From Enchytraeus crypticus (Eukaryota; Annelida; Clitellata; Enchytraeida; Enchytraeidae), in contig CAJHZI010000417.1 in the NCBI GenBank assembly GCA_905160935.1, forward strand, positions 753,501 to 817,500: a stretch of DNA of 64,000 bases. Reading direction: 5' to 3'. The position numbers and the translations under genes are program-made. The notes under the pieces were generated by a model. The model did not search any database and had not been told where the DNA came from. It was given only the letters and a program-made list of their open reading frames with translations. The stretch's first letter is position 1; each line of letters starts with the position of its first letter. This document shows, one piece after another, positions 56,427-64,000 of the stretch.

Positions 56427-59400
56427 TTCTCTCTCTAATGTTCTGTCAAGTAGCTGGTCCGAGGCACATAATTCTCGGTGTCTACTCCGTAAAAATTACT
56501 CTACAGATCAATTAGTTAATCCCTTCACAAAAGGATGTGAATGCTGTGCCGCAACTGAGTAACACGATGGAGAATAAGAATTTAAATGTGTCAGTGAACG
56601 TGCTGAAAAGCTGTTTCTCCCAATGAAATGCGACATTTAAAGCAACTAAGGCTCCCAGAAAACATTTAGAATGACGATGACCAAAGGCGACGATAAGCGA
56701 AGGAGTTCAGGAGAACTATGAATGTCAGTTCTGTACTATTGAAGACTGCTTCACATTTTAAAGTAATTAATAGTAAATACAAGGAAGTAGTCCCAAAATG
56801 ATTAATTTCTTAAGCTACAAATGCGTACCTATGTATGTATAGAATTAGCATAGTTTGATTTATATTGTATTTTTGTATCATACTGCCATAAATTTGGTGA
56901 ATGGTGACAAATAATTAAGGAAGAGTAATTCCTTAATAATGAATAATATTGGTGACGTGCCTGATATTGCCTTATGGCTATGAGCCGGACATTAAATTCT
57001 TATTGATTGATTGAATAAAGATTATAAGTAATACTAACACTTGCTGCTCTTTACGTACGTCATTCCTGTCACGTGAGCGAACACTTGATCAGTATACGTG
57101 TGCTCTTCGTGATTGTTGCCTCTGTCCAGTCGCCATATACGACTGAAAAGTTAACATAACTTAATTTAAAGTGTCTATCCAGTTAAAGTCAATAATTAAT
57201 ACTAGTTATCAAGATTGTTTTATGTTTAGTTTACTCCAGCACAGAATTACGAGTTTATAATTTTTGCTTAATTGTTATCGGTTTTAAAACGACTATAGAA
57301 ATTTTAGAACCGAGCGACTGGAATTCAGAACCATTTCTGACTAGAAAATCTAGAATTTCAAGATTGAGTCTATCTATTTAGAGTAAAAATCTAAACGATC
57401 ATGTCATTGACCCTGACGTCCCTGACATTGCCTTATGGCGAGAAACCGGATATTAAATTCTTATCGATTAATTGATTGAATGAATGATTGATTGATTGAA
57501 TGTTACAGTCAATTTGATGCCGATGAAATCAAATACTGCTTGAACTATCTAAAAATGAGCGAAAGTCAAAAGTCAATATGTTGTAGGATAGAAATAAACC
57601 TGGAGGCACGGCTGGAGATGTATAGATAGGATTCATCAAACGTTATCCTGGTGTTATCCATTACGAGCACATTGGTTGATACAATCTGACGGTTTGTTCC
57701 ATCTAGTCTACAGGTCTCGACTGTATGGGTGCCGATATCTGTCCAGAATATCTGCTGAGCTGTATAGTAGTAAATTTATCATTAAGTAAATATTAGACTT
57801 TTGAAATGTTAAACTGCAAAGAGGTTGAAACGTACAGGCATGCAAATGCTACCTTATAACTATCCCCATTTCGCTTTCCTTTGAGAATTCTTTTTGAATA
57901 TCAGTGAGGTTGCTGTATTTTGTTTTGTTTTGTTACGCATATGAGGCGCATTTGTTCGTGTATATTATTATAACCTATTTTACGGCCATTAAGTGTTATT
58001 TTATAATCTTAAATATAAAATTTCAGTTTTTATAATTCACAATATCCACTTTGACCAAGGCGGGTTGTAACCCACTAAACCATCACCTGGCTACGCCGCT
58101 GCTGAACGACTGCTCTGTTTACTCTATATTTTATATTCATTTATTTATGCATTCCGCTACATTTTTTCGATATTTATTTAAATTTTGTCAGATATGATAA
58201 ATTATTACGTCATTATTAACTTTATGAAGTACGCACCTTCGAAGTCAATGGCCAGACTATTTGGTGTATCCAGTCCTGTCAATAAGGTCTGTACAGTTGA
58301 ATTTGCTTCCAAGGAAAGTGACTGAATACTACCAATACTACTCCAGTAAAGAGTTCTGAAGAAAATCGCAAAATATTCACTTAATTATATTTTTATAATT
58401 CAATTACGCTTGCCAGCAATTACATTTGGAACAATTTGCATTTACCCAGCATTGTTTTCTTTGTTAAAGACAAATCTAAATATTTAAATAGAAAGAATTT
58501 TGAATTCTTTCCAACTTCTAGACTAACTGGGCATATTCACGACAGAAGACCTTGCTGCTCAGGGGCGGATCCATGAATTTTTTAAGGGGGGGGCCCGAAA
58601 TTTATTTTGAGAGTGTACAATTGTTGGCTTACGCCACGCCTTTTTCGGGGCATGTCAAGCAACTAGAAAAAATGCTGTGAGGGGGGGATTTTTCACAAAT
58701 TCGCTCGGCTCACAGAGTAAGTGTATTCCCGTATCTTACCGCCCCCCAGCAATACCTGTACTAAAGTTTGGGGAAAATCTAAAATGCCAGAAATTCTACA
58801 TTTGTTTTGAAAAAAAGCTGGTTAATTTTTAACCTTCGAAGAAATTCAGCGGATCTGGACTAATTGCAAAAGTGACATAATTTTGGTGGTAGGGGGGGCC
58901 CTCCCAGCCATGGCTGTTAGCACCACTACTCCGGGATAGAGTTCCCATTTTTTACTCAAACCCTTTTCTCCTCTTATACGGTGGTTTATGTAAAATTTAA
59001 GAGCTAGTGAAACGGTCAACATTTTTCGGGCTCCCCATCGATATACAGGATTCCTAGTATACCAAATATATGGGCCCCTAGTGGGGTCCACATTTGAAGA
59101 AATTCGAACTATAGTGGAACTGAGTTCCCTCTCGTACCCCCCACCCCCAACCACTGCCCTTACAAACATATTTACACATACAAATTTTCATAGGAACAAT
59201 GAAAATATAGTTTCAAAAAAAATTTCGTCGGGCCTAAAGGGGCGGCCCGGACCCCCCCTGGATCCGCCAATGTTGCTGCTCATATGTTGTCGCTCGTTGC
59301 CACTATTTTACTTTGCCAATTATTAATGAATATAAAGCCTGTCCATACTGTGTGTGGACTGGGCAAGATCTATTTTCATTGATATCAGTGTTCTATCAAG

Positions 59401-62077
59401 TTGTCAGCATATATTTAAATAACCATCTTCTATTGTTTAGAGAAATTACTGTACTGGGTCCAAGCTATTGTAACATCTATATTATCCTGCAAATTTCTAA
59501 CTTAAACTAATGCCGTTAGGTCAAAATTTAGATTACTTGGAAGATAATGTTTACTGACTGTAGTGTATATACAAATTTACGCACACTAGAAATTAAGATA
59601 CTTGATCGTACTTGATACTTGATCAGATATTCGACCGCGGATCAGTATGTGGGGTTCAAATCCTGGCCTCTCCCGTCACTGACATCGCTTGCGAGTGAGA
59701 AAACTGACGTAAACATTAACTTTACCAGCTTTATCATCACCATCTTCTTCCTTTGAATCCCAGTTTAGCTAAGGTCGGGATATGAATAGGCATTTAATCA
59801 TTTCCATTCGTTCTGTAGAATATACATCAATTTCTGAAGCTTAGACCAACCAAATTCCTTTTCTGACATTAGTTTGATCTTAGAGCGTTATCGCCGTTTA
59901 CAAAACGTGCAATTCACAGTTGGTCTATTTTCAGCAACTCGAACACGACATAGGTTAAAGCGGAGATACTAGATAAATAATTAAAAAGATCATGTGCGAC
60001 TGGGCTATAAAGTTCATCAATCCTTTTCATGCAGGACAGTCTGGGATGCAGCTTGAAGTTTTTGAAGTTTTGGCTTTCACCGTTTGAAAAAGAGTCAATG
60101 TATATTTTGATTTCTAATGAATTAGGCTGAACTTTTATAATTTGTAATTCTTAGCAATCAGTAGAGTATAATCATATGTATCATTCAAAGAATGTATGAT
60201 ATTGCAAGGTCTTAGCAAGCTGGATTTGATTTAATGACAAATGAATGTTGACCATTAAAACACTGTACGTATTTTGAGACTAAATATATAAATTTTCTAG
60301 AAGAATAAGGTTTTTAGTAAAATAGTTCTATTAGCAGAATTAGGATGAGAGTTATTTTTTGACAAGGAAGCATTATTATTGACGCTTTTCAACCACGTGT
60401 AAAAAACTAACATCTCTAAAACAGTTCGAGGTAAATGCGTTTAACTAGTTATAGCCTAACTAAGAGTTTAACTTGATAGATTCTGCAATTTTTTATTTAT
60501 TTTAATTACAATTTTAATTTTTTTACTGATATTTAGTTTAGTTACTTTTTCTCACCGTGCGACAGGGTCGAGGATTAGTCCATAGTTAAGATCTAGGCTA
60601 GAATCCGCAATGATCGTACGGATCGCAGTACTACACATACAGGTGTCGGCAAGTCTGATTTCAACTATCCGGGAGGGATATTTACTTGCGACATACAGAA
60701 ATCCCCTCTTAGTGTCAACTGCCAGTCCAACCAAGTTATCTAGAAATATATTTACATTAATTTTGTAATGCAACAATACGTAAAGCATAATACAGTACGT
60801 ATACCAAATGTAAATGATATAATAAATTATACATGATATCAACTTGGAAGAAGAGATGGATAGGACACATTCCAATGAGGGAAGGTCTATTAAAAGAGGT
60901 CATAGAAGGTAGAATTGAAGGAAAAAGAGGCAGGGGCAGGCCGAGATTAGGTATGTTAGATGATTTACCCACTCATGTGTGGAAATGAAGAAGAAGGCGG
61001 AAGACAGAGAAGAGTGGAGGCGTTATGTACCATGGACCTGCCAGTAGGCAGTGCACTAAGAGAGAGAGATATCAACTTGAAATATATGCTATAGACTAAA
61101 ACTTTTGAATTTAAAGTGGCACTATCTTCGCTTACGAAGTTTATGATAATGTTGATGTTGTTGTGGCTGTTTTTGTTGTTGTTGTTGATGATGATGATGA
61201 TGATGATGATGATAATGATGATGATGATTACGATGATGATGACGATGATATTTAATGAACTATGGACCGCAATTCCAAGTGATCATAATATTCTTGTTCA
61301 GAAATAAACATGTGCTGATTTCAAAATTTGTCCGACTAAATTGAAACTCCATGATACTTTAAATGCATCATCATATTGTATATATACAATATATTATTCT
61401 CTTACTAACTCTCCTTAGCCTGATAGACAATTCCTTGTTTCTTGGTCACCAAGTCAAATTGTTTCACACTTTTGTCGCCTTCGTCGCCAAAGTAAACAGT
61501 GCAGGAGTCAGCGTCAAATGTCAGCTGATTCGGTATGTGCATTGACATTCCAGTCACGTGAGTGATCTCTCCTGTTACTGGCTTCATCTGATAGAGACTC
61601 CTGTGATAGGCATCCACCACCAGTAGGAAGTCGTCTTGCTCGTACTCTGAAACAAAATAACATTCCGACTGACTGATTGATTGACTGACCGACTAAATGA
61701 CTGACTGACTGACAGATTGATTGACTGTCTGAATGACTCTTTGACTGACTGAATGACTCTCTGACTGACTGGCTGACTGACTTAAAATTCACCCTACATC
61801 TAACAGGATAAAAGAATGAAAGAGTTGCAAGATAGAGTATGTGTCTGACCGACCGACGCCGACAGTCTGACTGTCTGACTGACTGACTAGCTGGCTACTG
61901 GCTTACTGACTCACTGACTGACTCAATGACTGACTGATGACAATGACACTGCTCAATGTTCTCACTGATATTAAGCTAAATACAAATTAGAGTGAAATAT
62001 TTTCAGCGCTATTGCGATGTTAAATCAAATTCGTGAGAGAGAGATAGATATATACATGTAGATAGATAGATAGCTAG

Positions 62078-62147
<70 letters not shown>

Positions 62148-63288
62148 TATCAGCCTACATGCAGGGACATAAGATAGTCTAAATAACATTATAGACCAAA
62201 GCTTCGATCGGCTGTTTAAGAATACGAATGTTAGAATGCAATATCGTTTTTAAACATATTACTTTTATTATTTATGTTTATATTCACTTACTATATTGTG
62301 CTTTTTTATGAACTTAGATGACCTAATTACCTTTTATTTTGGTGCTGTTGTCCAACTAAGAGCAATGAATACTTAATTAGTTATTATTATGATTACTATG
62401 AAATGGTTATATAATTGAACTTTTAAAATAGCGCTAAATATTATTATCTATATTATTAGAGATTAACCTTGAAATTTAAGTAAATATTTGTATTATAATT
62501 AAGTGTATTAAAAGTTAAAATATTAGAGTCTTTTAAATGAAGAATTTGGTTAGCATTTCAAAGATTTCTACATCAATGCATCAACATCTCTCTTAGTGCA
62601 CTGTCTACCGGCAGGTCTATGGTATATCGAAGCTTGGTCCAGTATGCTATTCAGGCTATCCTATGTCTCTGCAGGTAGATTGGTAATTTCTCTCTCTCTC
62701 TCTCCATGCTTCTCTGTCTGCTGCATCAATAAATGGGATTCTTATTACAGTTTCAGATGGCATCATAACTGAGGTCCTTCAGCGGAGGAACCTTTGTCTA
62801 GGGATCTCGATGAAGTATATCTCGTTTAATGGACCGCCCAGAGGTCATGTGCTTTATTGCTTCTGCATATCATCGCCTGAAGATATGTGCCATTAATTGT
62901 ATTTTATAATGTAAAATACAATATCAGTACTAAAACGTAATATTCTAAATAACCTCATTTAGGCCCTATTTAGACCAATTGATTTACGGACCTCAATTAA
63001 TTGCACTGGTTTCTTTATATATGATCATGCACCGTTGGTGAACCTCTCTATACGATGCACTTCAGCTTTACTTGTTTCTAAGTAATGTAGCTATCAATGT
63101 AGTGTTTTTGATTTAGTTAAAAAACGTACTAGTATTTTATAATTTAGTTTTCATACGTTTAGGTCCAGTCGTACAAAGTGGCGCCACCTCGTCGCTCCCA
63201 TCTTCACAGTCATTAACACCGTTACAGATATCATAGATGTAGACACACCCAGCTCCCGCACAGTGCTTGTAGTCCAGCATGCAAGTAT
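54542..63288 (-). CDS. LDL-receptor-related membrane protein, 3' part (8 exons, 5' end outside window)
   Basis: Eight exons joined in phase give about 370 C-terminal residues. In order: one LDL-receptor class A repeat with six cysteines and the calcium-site motif CNGVNDCEDGSDE; five or six YWTD-type beta-propeller strands (TVYFGD, FLYVAS, TLYWSS, QIFWTD, LYISS); a Ser/Gln-rich stalk; a transmembrane helix (SILFLAIVILSMIVV); and a 14-residue basic tail ending RKY. This resembles LRP/LDLR endocytic receptors, but I see no EGF-like module beside the propeller and no NPxY sorting motif in the tail. It may be a receptor, a co-receptor or an adhesion protein. The gene continues beyond the right edge; the last splice junctions carry some uncertainty. 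Confidence 0.87.
55586..55652 (-). CDS. LRP-like exon g (stalk before membrane)
   Basis: Encodes a Ser/Gln-rich stretch, SVASRSQIGWSNSQSVGIIS. Acceptor GGTCAG (start 55652) is in phase with the previous exon; TTCTCAG (start 55657) is better in sequence but out of phase. Donor GTTAGT. A missed exon between this and exon f cannot be excluded. Confidence 0.6.
55845..56140 (+). pseudogene. RTE-like LINE fragment, antisense in LRP-like intron
   Basis: TGGACCTTAAGGAAGGAAGA and AGGAGGTCATAAAAGATAGG parallel 11219-11560; frames broken. Confidence 0.72.
56394..56438. repeat. CT microsatellite
   Basis: (CT)n with two interruptions. Confidence 0.93.
56945..57018 (+). repeat. family D 3'-end repeat
   Basis: CTGATATTGCCTTATGGCTA, GCCGGACATTAAATTCTTAT, (ATTG)n. 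A second copy lies at 57405-57500. Confidence 0.65.
57055..57142 (-). CDS. LRP-like exon f (last propeller strand)
   Basis: Encodes RIWRLDRGNNHEEHTYTDQV and FAHVTGMTY. Acceptor TTTTCAG. The donor GTAAAG at 57054 (phase 0) is preferred; an alternative GTGTTA at 57040 would add five residues but shifts phase. Confidence 0.75.
57405..57502 (+). repeat. family D 3'-end repeat
   Basis: GACGTCCCTGACATTGCCTT, AAACCGGATATTAAATTCTT, then (ATTG)n/(AATG)n. Confidence 0.7.
57600..57759 (-). CDS. LRP-like exon e (FWTD blade)
   Basis: Encodes AQQIFWTDIGTHTVETCRLD and GTNRQIVSTN, ending YLYISSRAS. Three nearby acceptors exist; the one ending TATACAG fits phase 1. Donor GTTTAT is weak but phase 2 matches the next exon. 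Confidence 0.88.
58237..58355 (-). CDS. LRP-like exon d (YWTD blade)
   Basis: Encodes TLYWSSIGSIQSLSLEA and TGLDTPNSLAIDFE, a classical YWTD blade. Acceptor TTCTTCAG, donor GTGCGT, phase 2 in and 1 out. Confidence 0.9.
58552..59280. mobile_element. hAT-like MITE with 8-bp target duplication
   Basis: TTGCTGCT at 58552-58559 and 59273-59280 flanks ends CAGGGGCGGATCCA and (reverse complement) CATTGGCGGATCCA, 12 of 14 identical. Interior is GGGGG/CCCCC-rich near the termini with no transposase frame. It sits in the LRP-like intron between exons c and d. Confidence 0.88.
59620..59738 (+). repeat. SINE-like family A copy
   Basis: ATTCGACCGCGGATCAGTAT, TGGGGTTCAAATCCTGGCCT, CCGTCACTGACATCGCTTGC. 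Confidence 0.75.
59739..59960 (-). repeat. SINE-like family B copy
   Basis: CATCACCATCTTCTTCCTTT, GCTAAGGTCGGGATATGAAT, TTTTCTGACATTAGTTTGAT, ACTCGAACACGACATAGG on the plus strand; directly abuts the family A copy. Confidence 0.72.
60556..60739 (-). CDS. LRP-like exon c (propeller blades)
   Basis: Encodes NLVGLAVDTKRGFLYVASKY, a cysteine-bearing insert (DTCMCST) and NYGLILDPVAR. The GLAVD and LILDPV strands are typical of YWTD blades. Acceptor TTTCTAG, donor GTGAGA, phase 1 in and 2 out. Confidence 0.88.
60845..61066 (+). pseudogene. RTE-like LINE 3' end, antisense in LRP-like intron
   Basis: AAGAAGAGATGGATAGGACA, AGGAAAAAGAGGCAGGGGCA and CCATGGACCTGCCAGTAGGC, ending GTGCACTAAGAGAGAGAGAT. 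A minus-strand copy of the terminus is at 62588-62640. Confidence 0.8.
61155..61250. repeat. GTT/GAT trinucleotide repeats
   Basis: (GTT)n then (GAT)n with interruptions. Confidence 0.9.
61410..61646 (-). CDS. LRP-like exon b (first propeller blades)
   Basis: Encodes EQDDFLLVVDAYHRSLYQMK through NQLTFDADSCTVYFGDEGDK to KKQGIVYQAKE. Blade-like repeats with a YWTD-equivalent VYFGD. Acceptor GTTTCAG, donor GTTAGT, chosen because it preserves phase 1. Confidence 0.88.
61660..61945. repeat. degenerate (GACT)n tetranucleotide repeat
   Basis: Blocks 61665-61785 and 61850-61940 of GACTGACT-like text, split by a ~60-bp sequence that recurs at 63671-63735. Confidence 0.88.
62045..62145. repeat. GATA then GA microsatellite
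   Basis: (GATA)n followed by (GA)n. Confidence 0.96.
62150..63150. other. LRP-like intron, no exon seen
   Basis: Contains the minus-strand LINE terminus at 62588-62640 and a CT tract at 62689-62703; nothing else recognised. Confidence 0.45.
63157..63288 (-). CDS. LRP-like exon a (LDL-receptor class A repeat)
   Basis: Encodes TCMLDYKHCAGAGCVYIYD and ICNGVNDCEDGSDE, ending PLCTTGPK. Six cysteines with canonical LDLa spacing and the acidic calcium-binding box. Acceptor TTTGTAG, donor GTATGA, phase 1 at both ends. Confidence 0.9.
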
Positions 63289-64000
63289 CTACAAATTATA
63301 ATTGAATACACAAGTAAATTTCTCGTACATCACTGGGTAAATTCTCTGGGTAAATTCAGGAAATACATGCAGTTTTCAATATTTAGAAACTACTGCTAAT
63401 TTATCGCATGATGCGCCGAAGGAAGTTCTAATGGCTTCACTCTAATATAATAATTATCTTACTTGAATTTTAACTCTCTACTCAAGTTGATTTTTTTTAA
63501 ATATGTAGAAACTTGTCTTATTTCTCAGTCACGGTGTTCATCTGGGTTTGAACTCGTGGGCCTGCGAGCAGGATCGTGGATCTATTTTCTCCTAGGACAT
63601 TTCCATTATCAATTAAAGAGAGATTGTGTGGAATAGGCCTATGTAAATTGTTGGATATTATAGCGTTTGACTTAAAATTCACCTTAAATCTAATAGCATA
63701 AACAAATGAAAGAGATACAAGCTAAGTATTTGAGAATTTCAGTAAGTAGTATTGGAACTTACATTATATTGTTCTGCTGCTTAAATAGTAGTTTTCATGC
63801 AACTGTTTAATTTACACAGTAGATTGAATTACGTGGAATTAGCTTAACTTTGAATAGTAATGTAGTAAATGTTGTAAAATTGAATGCCTTGTAAATTCAC
63901 CTCAGCTTCACCTTGTACCTTGTATTCACCATGTTCACCTAATTCACCGTGTACATTCATTCATGACTTCAGAAAATAACTCAAACTTGACAGCTATGGA
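63289..64000. other. LRP-like intron to window edge
   Basis: No further exon recognised; ends with a short degenerate CACCTTGTA-type repeat near 63898-63955. Confidence 0.45.

Noticed and set aside
58846..59326. Frames of 107 (minus) and 81 (plus) codons
   Set aside because: They lie inside the hAT-like MITE and show no transposase motif.

Overview
The window is eukaryotic nuclear DNA. It is AT-rich, with spliced genes (GT-AG introns of about 0.3 to 6 kb), many tRNA-derived SINE-like repeats, non-LTR retrotransposon relics, mariner-like and hAT-like DNA transposons, and abundant microsatellites. The gene types and repeat content suggest an invertebrate animal, probably marine. I cannot assign a phylum from sequence alone. 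There is no bacterial-style gene packing, CRISPR array, rRNA or convincing intact tRNA gene.

Two host genes can be reconstructed exon by exon, both on the minus strand. Gene A (25726 down to 4303) is complete: 16 coding exons whose splice phases all agree, giving a 751-residue ABCG (White-family) half-transporter. Its order is the usual ABCG one, a nucleotide-binding domain first and six membrane helices after. Gene B (63288 down to 54542) is the 3' part of an LDL-receptor-related membrane protein: eight exons encode an LDL-receptor class A repeat, a YWTD-type beta-propeller, one transmembrane helix and a short basic tail. Its 5' end lies beyond the right edge of the window.

Layout: 1-4300 is intergenic with a 22-bp satellite and repeat fragments. 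4303-25768 is the ABCG gene, whose introns hold satellites, SINEs, two antisense LINE fragments, two mariner-like elements and a fold-back MITE. 25769-54541 is an intergenic transposon graveyard, containing GATA and AT microsatellites, 28-bp and 21-bp satellites, a minus-strand CR1/L2-like LINE with a foreign retroelement fragment inside it, further LINE pieces, and a 6.8-kb segment (47267-54083) bounded by hAT-like inverted termini and an exact 8-bp target duplication with a CR1-type LINE inside. 54542-63288 is the LRP-like gene, with an hAT-like MITE (8-bp target duplication) in one intron.

The most distinctive structures are: the hAT-bounded compound segment; tandem duplications of splice-site and exon edges inside the ABCG gene; a mariner-like relic with DD37D-like spacing abutting a second TA-flanked fold-back element; several short satellites whose units are built round perfect palindromes; and an orphan coding-like patch at 34422-34640. 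No wholly new multi-gene system is evident.
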